A stretch of DNA of 64,000 bases from Algoriphagus vanfongensis DSM 17529. GTDB lineage: Bacteria; Bacteroidota; Bacteroidia; Cytophagales; Cyclobacteriaceae. The notes under the pieces are model-generated. The model saw only the letters and a program-made list of their open reading frames with translations. It was not told the DNA's origin and did no database searches. Location of the stretch: assembly GCF_000429465.1 (NCBI RefSeq), contig NZ_AUBX01000017.1, forward strand, positions 1 through 64,000. The letters are read 5' to 3'. Both the position numbers and the translations under genes were made by a program. Shown in pieces: positions 1 to 7,902 of the stretch (within the stretch, counting starts at the first letter, position 1; each line of letters opens with the position of its first letter).

Positions 1-46
1 AAGGCAGTAATGTCATAGCTGAGCAGTACTAATTGCCCGAAAGCTT
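1..46 (+). rRNA. 23S rRNA, 3' end (partial)
   Basis: The window opens inside the last bases of a 23S rRNA. The string GCAGTACTAATTGCCCGA followed by AAGCTT matches the terminal helix region that closes bacterial 23S genes, and a 5S rRNA follows about 120 bases later in the usual order. The exact 3' end is estimated, and the rest of the gene lies outside the window. Confidence 0.85.
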
Positions 47-80
47 ACCTACGCTGTGTTACAGTTTCTACGATATATGT

Positions 81-131
81 TATCCCGATAGGAATCGGGA
101 TAGTACCAAGTACGATGTACAAGGTACCAAG
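81..131. repeat. palindromic repeat in the 23S-5S spacer
   Basis: The spacer between 23S and 5S holds an inverted repeat at 81-102, TATCCCGAT then AGGA then ATCGGGATA. It is followed by two copies of GTACCAAG at 103-110 and 124-131. The CCCGA/TCGGG core is the same as in the tandem palindromes at 354-433, so both are probably members of one short intergenic repeat family. A role in rRNA processing is possible but only an inference. Confidence 0.7.
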
Positions 132-167
132 AACAATAAAATATTACATACCGAACAGGTATCAAGA

Positions 168-279
168 TTTAGGCGGCCTAGCGCAGGGGTCCCACCTCTT
201 CCCATCCCGAACAGAGAAGTTAAGCCCTGCCGCGCCGATGGTACTGGGGTTACACCCGGGAGAGTAGGTCGCCGCCACA
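168..279 (+). rRNA. rrf: 5S ribosomal RNA
   Basis: The sequence has the 5S hallmarks: GGCGGCC at the 5' side pairing with GGTCGCCGCC at the 3' side, and internal CCCACCT, CCCATCCCGAACAG, AAGTTAAGC and GGGAGAGTAGG blocks. The length is about 112 nt, as expected. It follows the 23S 3' end and precedes a strong terminator, so it is the last gene of the rRNA operon. End positions are uncertain by a few bases. Confidence 0.95.
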
Positions 280-285
280 TTATTC

Positions 286-318
286 AAACCTCAGTCTAGC
301 GACTGGGGTTTTTGTGTT
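286..318 (+). terminator. rRNA operon terminator
   Basis: An inverted repeat AACCTCAGTC, loop TAGC, GACTGGGGTT is followed directly by a T-run. It lies about ten bases after the 5S gene, so it is the rho-independent terminator of the rRNA operon. Confidence 0.85.
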
Positions 319-353
319 TTAGGGCTTTTTCCATTCCGGAGCAGTAGCGTAGA

Positions 354-433
354 ACTTGTCCCGAATATCGGGAACCTGTCCCGAGCATCGGGAACCTGTC
401 CCGAATATCGGGAACCTGTCCCGAGCATCGGGA
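354..433. repeat. four tandem 20-bp units, each a palindrome
   Basis: Four back-to-back 20-bp copies of C(C/T)TGTCCCGA(ATA/GCA)TCGGGAA. The variable core alternates ATA, GCA, ATA, GCA, so the array can also be read as two 40-bp units. Each copy contains the inverted repeat CCCGA-nn-TCGGG. There are no unique spacers, so it is not a CRISPR. The array lies between the rRNA terminator and the next gene. Confidence 0.9.
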
Positions 434-452
434 TCACTGCCGTATAATTTTA

Positions 453-485
453 AGCCCTTTGGTTGATCCCAGAGGGCTTTTGTTG
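453..485 (+). terminator. hairpin terminator in the rRNA to pseudo-DHOase gap
   Basis: AGCCCTTTGG, loop TTGAT, CCCAGAGGGCT followed by TTTTGTTGTTT. This is a second terminator-like hairpin with no gene directly in front of it. It may back up the rRNA terminator across the repeat array. The rest of 486-608 shows nothing beyond AT-rich leader sequence. Confidence 0.6.
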
Positions 486-608
486 TTTAAAGTTCTTTCC
501 CACAAACTTGCACCGTGATGTTCTTTTTTTGGATTCTAGTGAATTCTAGACAATAGTTTACTTTTCATTTTTAGAATATTGTTGCAGTTTTGCATCAAAT
601 CAAGAATA

Positions 609-1850
609 ATGGCTGTACTCTTCAAAGGTCTTAACCTTTACGCTTCAGGAAAATCCACACAAGGGGATTTTGTTTTTGATCAAGGCATCTTGAAGCCCTT
701 TCATGACTCTTTAAAAGACACTATAGAAGTCGAAATCCAAGCTGATGGCTGGCATGCCAGTAGTGGTTGGATAGATCTTAGGGTGATGGCTGGTGAGCCA
801 GGGCTTGAGTATAAAGAAACTCTTGAGACGCTATCGGAGGCATTGGCGTATGGAGGCTTTTCACATGCAGTATTGCTGCCTAATACAGAGCCTACCATTC
901 AATCCAAAACTGATGTGGATTTTGTGAAATCAAAAAGTGCTCGGTTTACGCCTGAACTTATTGTCCAAGGAGCTGTCACCAAGGATACACATGGAGAAGA
1001 CTTCACTGAGATCTTAGATATGCACTATCAGTCTGGTGTAAAGGTGTTTGGCGATGGTATCGTCCCACTTTCTAATAGTGATAGATTTCTTAAAGCAATC
1101 CAATACCTTCAGAAATTTGATGGGATTTTATTTGATCATTCTTATGATCCTCTATTAGCTATTTTTGGTCAAATGCATGAGGGGGAAATATCCACTCATC
1201 TTGGCATGAAGGGGATCCCTAGCATGGCTGAAGAAGTCGCTATTCATAAAAATCTTGAATTGATCCGATACGCAGGGGGAAGAGTACATTTTCAAACCCT
1301 CAGTACTATAAAGGGCGTGGAACTGATTCGACAAGCGAAAGCTGAAGGGCTTTCCGTCACTTCCGATGTGTCTCTTTACCAACTTTTGTTTACAGATTCA
1401 GATTTGGCTGATTTTGACCCGAACTACAAGGTGAAGCCGCCATTCAGAGGTGAGGAAGATAGACTTGCGTTATTGGCAGGACTTCAGGATGGGACTATCG
1501 ACGCTATTGTTTCCAATCACCAGCCTCAAGACTTTGATGCCAAATTTATGGAATTTGATTTGGCAAGCTTTGGAATGGCAGGCTTGCAGGCTTTTTTGCC
1601 TGGACTTGTTCAATTGGAATCAGAGCTGGGCTGGGAGTTGCTTCTGGAGAAAATCACGAAAGGTCCTGCAGATGTTTTGCAATTGAAAGGACCAGAAACC
1701 TGGACGATATTTGATCCAAGTGAAAAGTGGAAGTATGACTCCAGCGCCAATAAATCCTTGGCTTCAAATCACCCATGGTTTGGTCAGGAATTGCAAGGCA
1801 AAGTGAAATATGTGATCCAAAAAGGTCAATTGATCGGAATCGATGGGTAA
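609..1850 (+). CDS. dihydroorotase-like protein lacking the catalytic metal ligands
   Basis: About 413 residues with an amidohydrolase/dihydroorotase fold. The family blocks are recognisable but altered: the metal-binding DxHxH is DLRV (about residue 56), though the following GEPG is kept. The late IATDHAPH block reads IVSNHQPQ (about 299), losing the catalytic Asp. The HxxHxST-type block reads HFQTLST. It is therefore probably not an active pyrimidine enzyme. By analogy with the inactive DHOase-like subunits known in some aspartate transcarbamoylase complexes it could be structural, but that is inference. The ATG at 609 is preferred over a TTG at 579 because the domain begins right after it. 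It overlaps the next gene by 8 nt, so it heads an operon running to 4831. Confidence 0.8.
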   Translation: MAVLFKGLNLYASGKSTQGDFVFDQGILKPFHDSLKDTIEVEIQADGWHASSGWIDLRVMAGEPGLEYKETLETLSEALAYGGFSHAVLLPNTEPTIQSKTDVDFVKSKSARFTPELIVQGAVTKDTHGEDFTEILDMHYQSGVKVFGDGIVPLSNSDRFLKAIQYLQKFDGILFDHSYDPLLAIFGQMHEGEISTHLGMKGIPSMAEEVAIHKNLELIRYAGGRVHFQTLSTIKGVELIRQAKAEGLSVTSDVSLYQLLFTDSDLADFDPNYKVKPPFRGEEDRLALLAGLQDGTIDAIVSNHQPQDFDAKFMEFDLASFGMAGLQAFLPGLVQLESELGWELLLEKITKGPADVLQLKGPETWTIFDPSEKWKYDSSANKSLASNHPWFGQELQGKVKYVIQKGQLIGIDG

Positions 1851-2355
1851 ATACTTTACTTCTGCATATCAGTTTGGAACTTTGGGAGGGATCTTGAGTC
1901 TTATGGCTTTCGGAATTTTAGCTTGGTTGCAGCCGGATCCCACAAATCTCAATTTGATTTTTGGATACATTCTTACTCCAGTCTCCTTGTTTTTAGCTTT
2001 GAAATATTTCAAGGATTATACCAATCAAGGCTTTCTTTCCTTTGCCGAGGGAATGTCGGTAGGCTTCGTGACCTATTTGTTGATAGCGGTGATTTCCTGT
2101 ATGGGGATTTGGATCATCTTGTTGCTATTTCCCGAATTTTTCGAAGCGATTAAAGCATCAAAAATTGAAGTGTTGCTTACCAGCAAAGACACTATAGTGT
2201 CTCAAGTAGGGGAAGAATCCTTTGAAAATACCCTCAGTAGCGTTCAGGCAATGGTGCCATTTGACATCGGATTGAATGACGGCTTATGGAAAATCATCCC
2301 CGGTCTGTTTTTTAGCATTATTATTTCTATTATTTTAAGAAAAAATCCTAATTAA
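1843..2355 (+). CDS. DUF4199-family membrane protein (copy 1)
   Basis: A 170-residue protein with about four hydrophobic helices (near residues 12-30, 38-55, 73-98 and 150-166). It has the DUF4199 pattern: an early GxxxG-containing helix, then a conserved FxEGMSVGF segment between helices 2 and 3. Its start codon lies inside the last codons of the preceding gene, so translation is probably coupled. In Bacteroidota these proteins commonly sit beside a glycosyltransferase, as here. Function is unknown, and the family assignment is from memory of the pattern. Confidence 0.75.
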   Translation: MGKYFTSAYQFGTLGGILSLMAFGILAWLQPDPTNLNLIFGYILTPVSLFLALKYFKDYTNQGFLSFAEGMSVGFVTYLLIAVISCMGIWIILLLFPEFFEAIKASKIEVLLTSKDTIVSQVGEESFENTLSSVQAMVPFDIGLNDGLWKIIPGLFFSIIISIILRKNPN

Positions 2356-2362
2356 ATTATTT

Positions 2363-2911
2363 ATGGAAGAGCAACAATCTCCTTTTAAAGCTGCAATCAA
2401 GCCTGGGTTGACCATTGGTCTGATCTCAATGGCTTTGACTTATGTAGCTTATTTTATTGATTCCTCTCTACTGGCATCTGGCTGGTTTGGATTGATCGCA
2501 ATTGTGGTGTTTTTTGTTTTGATTATTTTCTTTGGTAGACAATACAGAGCAGAACTAGGGGGCTTTATGAGCTTTGGTACGGCCTTTAATTTCAGTTTCA
2601 TAACCATGATTATTTCAGGTCTGGTAGGACTGATTGGTCAGATTCTATTGTTCCATGTGATTGACCCGTCTCTACCGGATGTGTTGGCAGATGCTGCCCT
2701 GAAGTCTTCGATGGAAATGATGGAGAGCTTTGGAGCAAACCCGGATGATATCCCTACCGAGCAATTGGATGAAATGAAGGCTGCTACGGAAGGTAACTTT
2801 ACATTAGTAGGTCAAATCAAAAACTTTGGCTTTGGTTTGGTCATTTATGCGATTATCGCCTTAATTTTGGGAGCTATACTCAAAAAAAGAGACAAGTCTC
2901 TAGATTATTAA
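2363..2911 (+). CDS. DUF4199-family membrane protein (copy 2)
   Basis: A 182-residue membrane protein with a charged N-terminus and four predicted helices. The middle motif FMSFGTAFNFSF corresponds to FAEGMSVGF of the preceding gene, so the two look like diverged tandem duplicates. Between helices 3 and 4 lies a soluble, Met/Glu-rich loop of about 50 residues. It starts 7 nt after copy 1 and ends 1 nt before the glycosyltransferase. The conserved pairing suggests a membrane partner of the glycosyltransferase, but nothing in the sequence proves this. Confidence 0.75.
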   Translation: MEEQQSPFKAAIKPGLTIGLISMALTYVAYFIDSSLLASGWFGLIAIVVFFVLIIFFGRQYRAELGGFMSFGTAFNFSFITMIISGLVGLIGQILLFHVIDPSLPDVLADAALKSSMEMMESFGANPDDIPTEQLDEMKAATEGNFTLVGQIKNFGFGLVIYAIIALILGAILKKRDKSLDY

Positions 2912-2912
2912 A

Positions 2913-3875
2913 ATGCTTCAAATTTCCGCCGTCGTTCCTGTTTACAACGAGGAAGAATCTTTACCAGAATTAACTCAATGGATCAGCCGGGTCATGCATG
3001 ACCACGGCTTTTCTTATGAGATCATTTTTATCAATGACGGCAGCACGGATCAATCCTGGCATGTGATACAGCATCTCAGCAAGACGAATGGGAATGTGAA
3101 GGGGGTAAATTTTACCCGTAATTATGGTAAATCCGCAGCTTTGGATGCTGGTTTTCAAAAAGCCCAAGGGAAAGTGGTCGTGACTCTGGATGCAGATCTT
3201 CAGGATAGTCCTGAGGAGATCCCAGCACTCTATGCGATGATCACTGAAGGTGGTTTTGATGTGATCTCTGGATGGAAAAAGGAGCGTCATGACCCGATAA
3301 CCAAGACCATCCCGTCAAAATTTTTCAATGCTGTCACGAGATATATCTCCGGTATCAAGCTTCATGATTTTAATTGTGGGCTCAAAGCTTACCGTCTGAA
3401 GGTGGTAAAGAATATTCAAGTCTATGGTGAGATGCACCGCTATATTCCACTTCTGGCCAAATGGAATGGCTTTGGGAAGATCGGTGAAAAAGTAGTACAG
3501 CATCAGGCAAGAAAATACGGTGATTCGAAATTTGGGATAGAACGTTTCCTCAATGGTTTCTTGGATCTGATCTCGGTTTCCTTTGTGCATCGATATAAGA
3601 AAAAGCCAATGCACTTCTTTGGGCTATTGGGGTCAATCTCATTTTTGACGGGATTTGTGATCACCTGCTGGCTTATTTTTGAAAAAGTATATGGACTTAG
3701 CCAAGGTATGAAGGTGCGTGAAATCGTAGATCAGCCACTCTTTTTCCTTGCTTTGGTTGCATTGATTATTGGAGTTCAACTTTTTGTAACCGGATTTATC
3801 GCTGAGTTGATGACCTCCAATCAATCCAAAGAAGCGGAGTACAAAATCGATGAAGAGCTGAATTTTGATTTTTGA
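2913..3875 (+). CDS. family 2 glycosyltransferase, dolichol-phosphate-mannose-synthase type
   Basis: A 320-residue GT2 enzyme. The N-terminus VVPVYNEEESLPEL is the nucleotide-sugar-binding start of the GT-A fold, INDGSTD follows at about residue 41, and the metal-binding DADLQD is at about 93. Two C-terminal membrane helices (about 228-255 and 272-300) place it in the undecaprenyl/dolichyl-phosphate glycosyltransferase group (GtrB/ArnC/DPM1-like). It likely loads a sugar onto a lipid carrier at the inner face of the cytoplasmic membrane. The ATG lies 1 nt after the DUF4199 stop codon, so it is part of the same operon. The sugar is not predictable. Confidence 0.88.
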   Translation: MLQISAVVPVYNEEESLPELTQWISRVMHDHGFSYEIIFINDGSTDQSWHVIQHLSKTNGNVKGVNFTRNYGKSAALDAGFQKAQGKVVVTLDADLQDSPEEIPALYAMITEGGFDVISGWKKERHDPITKTIPSKFFNAVTRYISGIKLHDFNCGLKAYRLKVVKNIQVYGEMHRYIPLLAKWNGFGKIGEKVVQHQARKYGDSKFGIERFLNGFLDLISVSFVHRYKKKPMHFFGLLGSISFLTGFVITCWLIFEKVYGLSQGMKVREIVDQPLFFLALVALIIGVQLFVTGFIAELMTSNQSKEAEYKIDEELNFDF

Positions 3876-4831
3876 TGCTGTTTTCGGTTATCATACCGGT
3901 TTACAATCGGCCTGAGGAGCTTCGTGAATTGCTGACGAGTTTGCTTGGGCAGACTTACTCTCAGTTTGAAGTCATTATTGTCGAAGATGGTTCGTCACAA
4001 TCGTCCCAGTCTGTAGCGGAGAGCTTTCAGGATAGGTTGAACCTGCACTACATTTATCAAGAGAATTCGGGGCAGGGCTTTGCGAGAAATCATGGGATGG
4101 AGCAGGCCAAAGGTGATTTTTTTGTCATCATCGATTCGGATGTGATTTTGCCGGACTTTTATTTAGAGAAATTGAATGAAGCCATCAATAATCGAAACCT
4201 GGATGCATTTGGCGGTCCGGATGCTGCCAAGGAGGATTTTTCTCCACTGCAAAAAGCGATGGACTATGCGATGACTTCATTTTGGACGACTGGTGGCATT
4301 CGCGGGAAAATGAAAGACCCAGGAAAATATCAGGCCAGAGGTTTTAATATGGGAGTATCCCGTTCTGTATTTGAGGATTTGGGAGGCTTTGTCGATCCGA
4401 ATAGAGGTGAAGATATCGAATGGAGTATTCGTATTAAAAAAACCGGATATAAGCTTGAATTGGTGGAAGAGGCTTTTGTCTACCACAAAAGGAAAAACAC
4501 AATTCAGAGTTTTGCAAAACAGGCTTTTTCGTTTGGCCAAAACAGGGTCAATGTTTCCCGATTTCATCCTGGAGCGATCAAGCTGGTTCACTTGTTCCCT
4601 AGTCTATTTCTGATCTTTTTGCTGCTTACATTAGTAGGCTATTTGCCGAGCACACTAGTATTTCAGAGATTTCTACTGGCTTTTTGGGGCGGGATGATAC
4701 TTCTGAGCGCTATATCTCAAACTCACTCGCTATGGACTGGTTTTCTTGCTTTGCTCTGTTCTGTTATTCAGCTCTGCAGCTACGGATTGGGACTTCTTGT
4801 TGAGCTTGTCAGAAAGACTCTTTACGCTTAG
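3875..4831 (+). CDS. family 2 glycosyltransferase with C-terminal membrane helices
   Basis: About 318 residues. The GT2 start FSVIIPVYNRPEEL, EDGSS at about 40 and the DxD-like IDSDV at about 86 mark the catalytic domain. A RGFNMGVSR acceptor-side segment and RGEDIEWSIRI (about 170-180) carry the usual ED motif. The C-terminal 85 residues form two or three hydrophobic helices. The ATG at 3875 overlaps the upstream stop (TGATG), which makes it preferable to the TTG three bases earlier. Its stop codon is nested within the stop of the convergent methyltransferase. It probably acts with the preceding transferase in cell-surface glycan or lipid modification. Confidence 0.85.
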   Translation: MLFSVIIPVYNRPEELRELLTSLLGQTYSQFEVIIVEDGSSQSSQSVAESFQDRLNLHYIYQENSGQGFARNHGMEQAKGDFFVIIDSDVILPDFYLEKLNEAINNRNLDAFGGPDAAKEDFSPLQKAMDYAMTSFWTTGGIRGKMKDPGKYQARGFNMGVSRSVFEDLGGFVDPNRGEDIEWSIRIKKTGYKLELVEEAFVYHKRKNTIQSFAKQAFSFGQNRVNVSRFHPGAIKLVHLFPSLFLIFLLLTLVGYLPSTLVFQRFLLAFWGGMILLSAISQTHSLWTGFLALLCSVIQLCSYGLGLLVELVRKTLYA

Positions 4832-5592
4832 TTTCCTTTGCTACAAACAAAGATGACTTCGTTGGGAGGAAGTGAGAATTTCGAAACTTGCTCTTGGGGA
4901 AGTTCTTTTACAAATTTATTCTCTTCTATCGCGATTCCAGATTTTCGAAGTCTAGCGGCATAGTCGTTCCCATATTTTCGTACATGGTCTCTTTGCCCAA
5001 ATATCCGTTCACGCTCTGCAGGGTCTGTGATCGTATTGTCTTCCAAGGTTTCAGGAAGGTCATATACCGGCGATTGGAGTATTCCCCAGCCATTGGGTTT
5101 TAAAACGCGGTTAAACTCCTGACAGGCCTTAATATCACTTTCTACATGCTCCAAGACATGATTGCAAAAGACCACGTCGAAAGAGTTGTCAGGAAAAGGA
5201 ATGTCATGAACATCCATTTTGACTTTTGCCAGAGGGGATTCAATGTCTGCTGTGATATAGTCAAGATTGGGCAAAGCTTCAAATCTTTCAATAAAGCAAT
5301 GCTCCGGAGCTACATGAAGAACCTTCAAAGGCGCTGTGAAAAACTCAGTTTTTTCCTTTAGAAAAAGCCACATCAGGCGATGTCTCTCCAGAGAAAGACA
5401 GTTGGGACAAAGGGCATTTTCTCTGGCCACTCGACCATATGGCAAAAACTTTTTATACTCTTTGAGGCAAACAGAACATTGCACTCCCTTGCCTTGATTT
5501 GACACTGCGAGAACTTTCATCGCCAAAGGACTGATTCGCTGTAGAATCGGTCTAGGGATGTATCGGATGACAAAACTGATGATTTTTTTCAT
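4828..5592 (-). CDS. class I SAM-dependent methyltransferase with N-terminal CxxC zinc-ribbon-like segment
   Basis: About 254 residues. Residues 35-75 contain CSVC and CPNC pairs, which suggests a small metal-binding ribbon. The methyltransferase domain follows: VLHVAPE (a glycine-poor variant of motif I), DVHDIPFPDNSFDVVFCNHVLEH (split across the SAM-binding acidic loop and motif IV), and a Methyltransf_11-type VLKPNG. The start at 5592 (MKKIISF) is preferred over an in-frame start at 5658, because the extra residues look non-coding. It may methylate a glycan or lipid product of the convergent glycosyltransferase operon; that link rests only on position. Confidence 0.8.
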   Translation of the reverse strand: MKKIISFVIRYIPRPILQRISPLAMKVLAVSNQGKGVQCSVCLKEYKKFLPYGRVARENALCPNCLSLERHRLMWLFLKEKTEFFTAPLKVLHVAPEHCFIERFEALPNLDYITADIESPLAKVKMDVHDIPFPDNSFDVVFCNHVLEHVESDIKACQEFNRVLKPNGWGILQSPVYDLPETLEDNTITDPAERERIFGQRDHVRKYGNDYAARLRKSGIAIEENKFVKELPQEQVSKFSLPPNEVIFVCSKGN

Positions 5593-5753
5593 AGCGTTTT
5601 CAGGCCGCAAGATAAGGATTCCTGATGGAGTCAGAGGAGAAAATGGAAAATGACTCATTTAGGATTTTTAAGAAACTCTCTCGGATGAGGGATTTGCAAA
5701 TGAGGTAACTATCATTATTTTAGTTGAACTCTTTTAAAATAATAGCAGACTCT

Positions 5754-7250
5754 ATGATCGCTCGAAGGTTCTTTTTTCTCATTGTGTTTTTTGGTGCCGC
5801 CTTTTTTTGCAAGTATTCTTTTGCACAAGAATCCATGACTTATTCTCTGGCGGAAATGGTACAGCAGGCAAAAGATCGCTCTCCTGCAGCTTTACGCGCT
5901 GCTACAAAACGCGAAAACTTATATTGGCAATACAGGCTTTTCAAATCTAACTATAACCCTCAATTGCGATTAAATGGGACTATTCCCAGCTATTCCCAGG
6001 CCTTCAATAGTATTACTCAACCCGATGGTTCGATTGAATTTTTGGAAGTACAGCAAAATTTGATGGACTTAGAGTTGGGTTTGCAGCAGGTGATTTCGCC
6101 AACGGGTGGTACGATATCTGTCAATACTTCTACCAATCGATTTGATGATTTTCTGGCTGGACCCAATGACGTACAGACTCAATATTCCGGCGTTCCGATC
6201 AATGTGAGGCTTTCGCAGCCGCTCTTTGCATACAATGCTTACAAGTGGGATAAGAAAATCCAACCGCTTGTTTTTGAAGAAAGCAAAAGAGAATTTGTGC
6301 AGGAAATGGAAGAAGTGTCCATGAATGTGACGCAATTGTTTTTTACATACCTGATTTCCCAAGTCAACCTTGAAATAGCCCAGCAAAACCTGATCAATTC
6401 GGAGGAGATTTTTTCAATCGAGAAAAAGAGGTATGAGTTGGGGACGACTTTCGAAGATAAACTTTTACAAATAGAGCTACAGGTATTGCAGGCCCAGCAG
6501 GATCAGGCCCAGGCCAAATTGGATCTGGAAAGCTCCGCTCTTGCGGTGAATTCATTTATCGGTTTGGATCCCAATACCCAGATTAGATTGCTTTCTCCAG
6601 AAGATATTCCCGAGTTTGAGGTCGATGTAGAGGAAGCAATTTTACTGGCCTTCCAAAATCGGGCAGATGCACTTGGCTTTGATCGGAGAAAACTGGAGGC
6701 TGAAGCTTTAGTAGCTCAGGCAAAGGGGGAGCGTCTAACTATGCAGCTGAACGCTAGCTATGGCTATAACAATGCAGCATTCAATTGGGCTGATATTTAC
6801 CAAAATCCCAATACGCAGGCATTAGTCAGTTTGGGATTGTCGGTACCGATCTTGGACTGGGGTAGAAATAAAGCCAGAATGGCTCAGGCAAATGCAAATC
6901 AGCAATTGGTGGAATATACGGTGCAGCAGGATTTGATCAATTTTGAGCAAGAGATTTTCACCAAAGTCAAAAATTTTCTGATGATCCGCGAGCGCCTGCA
7001 TGTGACCAAAACTTCCGATGATGTAGCTCAGAGAAGATATGAGATTGCACTCAAACGCTATCAGACTGGCAATGTCACCATCACAGATCTCAATATCGCG
7101 CAATCCGAAAAAGATACCAATCGCCGTGCATATTTCACTGCCTTGCAGGAGTTTTGGTTGGCTTACTATGAGCTAAGATCATTGACCTTATATGATTTCG
7201 AAAACAGAGAGCTGCTTTATGTGCCGGAGCTTTCTGATACAGAGTCTTGA
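5754..7250 (+). CDS. TolC-family outer-membrane efflux protein
   Basis: About 498 residues. An N-terminal hydrophobic signal is followed by SFAQ and a likely cleavage site. The body has the two-fold TolC layout: a first half with long helices around residues 190-280 (KRYELGTTFEDKLLQIELQ) and a matching second half (RRYEIALKRYQTGNVTI), separated by amphipathic beta strands. It would form a trimeric channel across the outer membrane and periplasm. No membrane-fusion or inner-membrane pump gene is adjacent, so its partner must be encoded elsewhere. The ATG at 5754 is chosen over a TTG at 5724 because it places the signal peptide correctly. Confidence 0.9.
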   Translation: MIARRFFFLIVFFGAAFFCKYSFAQESMTYSLAEMVQQAKDRSPAALRAATKRENLYWQYRLFKSNYNPQLRLNGTIPSYSQAFNSITQPDGSIEFLEVQQNLMDLELGLQQVISPTGGTISVNTSTNRFDDFLAGPNDVQTQYSGVPINVRLSQPLFAYNAYKWDKKIQPLVFEESKREFVQEMEEVSMNVTQLFFTYLISQVNLEIAQQNLINSEEIFSIEKKRYELGTTFEDKLLQIELQVLQAQQDQAQAKLDLESSALAVNSFIGLDPNTQIRLLSPEDIPEFEVDVEEAILLAFQNRADALGFDRRKLEAEALVAQAKGERLTMQLNASYGYNNAAFNWADIYQNPNTQALVSLGLSVPILDWGRNKARMAQANANQQLVEYTVQQDLINFEQEIFTKVKNFLMIRERLHVTKTSDDVAQRRYEIALKRYQTGNVTITDLNIAQSEKDTNRRAYFTALQEFWLAYYELRSLTLYDFENRELLYVPELSDTES

Positions 7251-7252
7251 TA

Positions 7253-7405
7253 TTATTTGGGAAGCCGACCGGCTTTCTTGAGCGCTTCCCGAATGATCCA
7301 TTCCAGCTGGCCATTGGTGCTGCGAAATTCATCTGAAGCCCATTTTTCGATGGCCTTCATGGTTTCTTCGTCTATTCTCAGTGCAAAAGCTTTCTTCTTT
7401 GCCAT
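7253..7405 (-). CDS. small ribbon-helix-helix (Arc-type) protein
   Basis: A 50-residue protein. Residues 6-10 (AFALRI) form the expected DNA-contacting beta strand, and DEETMKAIEKWASDEF and NGQLEWIIREAL form the two helices of an Arc/MetJ-type fold. It starts 3 nt after the stop of the upstream PH-like membrane protein gene, and an AGGAGG ribosome-binding site overlaps that stop codon. It is the last gene of an operon with the SPFH-domain gene. It may be an autoregulator, although RHH proteins of this size can also be structural adaptors. It is very short but has a strong ribosome-binding site and a clear fold, so it is probably real. Confidence 0.85.
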   Translation of the reverse strand: MAKKKAFALRIDEETMKAIEKWASDEFRSTNGQLEWIIREALKKAGRLPK

Positions 7406-7408
7406 AAT

Positions 7409-7900
7409 CTAATCCTCCTCCCAGTCTCTCAAAAAGGCCTTCAATTCTTTGCCTTTTTTGGTTCCCAACATGATTTTCTTTTTTTCTCCTACATCGATGA
7501 GTATGCCTTCATCGCCTAAGATGCTGTAAGCTTTGGTAGTTCGGTTTCCCTTGAGGCCCCAACCCCCATAATCGCTAATCGGGCTGTAGTTGATGACCTT
7601 TACGGATTTTATTTGGCTCTTTGCGATGATTCTCCACTTGTTGATAAAGGGGGAAAATTTGAAATGAATCCCTTTAGAATCAATTCTAGTCTTTAACTGA
7701 ATATTCATCAACAGCAGAAAGGCTGCTGCCATGATGACGAGAACGATTATGAGATGTAGATACGATTTGCTCGCCTCTTCTTCGGAGTTCAATACTAAAA
7801 CCAAAACCAAAATAAGCATAGGGATCTCGGTCATGAGAATCAAGTACATGACCCAAGACCCCCTGTAATTTTGGGTTTCGTTGAAAACCTGGTAGCCCAT
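7409..7900 (-). CDS. two-helix membrane protein with C-terminal PH-like beta domain
   Basis: A 163-residue protein that I do not recognise by name. Two hydrophobic segments (about 16-37 and 48-66) are followed by an about 95-residue beta-rich domain. Its pattern (GIHFKFSPF, SQIKSVKVI, GILIDVGEKKKIMLGTKK, then a closing helix KELKAFLRDW) is like bacterial PH domains. It lies 2 nt downstream of the SPFH gene, so it probably works at the membrane with it. PH-like domains beside SPFH proteins fit a membrane-microdomain role, but this is inference. Confidence 0.7.
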   Translation of the reverse strand: MGYQVFNETQNYRGSWVMYLILMTEIPMLILVLVLVLNSEEEASKSYLHLIIVLVIMAAAFLLLMNIQLKTRIDSKGIHFKFSPFINKWRIIAKSQIKSVKVINYSPISDYGGWGLKGNRTTKAYSILGDEGILIDVGEKKKIMLGTKKGKELKAFLRDWEED

Positions 7901-7902
7901 CT

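Noticed and set aside
33..299. 88-codon ORF across the 5S rRNA region
   Set aside because: It runs straight through the 23S-5S spacer and the 5S gene, so it is a chance ORF.
354..433. Tandem repeats resembling a short CRISPR
   Set aside because: The 20-bp units are contiguous, with no unique spacers and no cas genes in the window.
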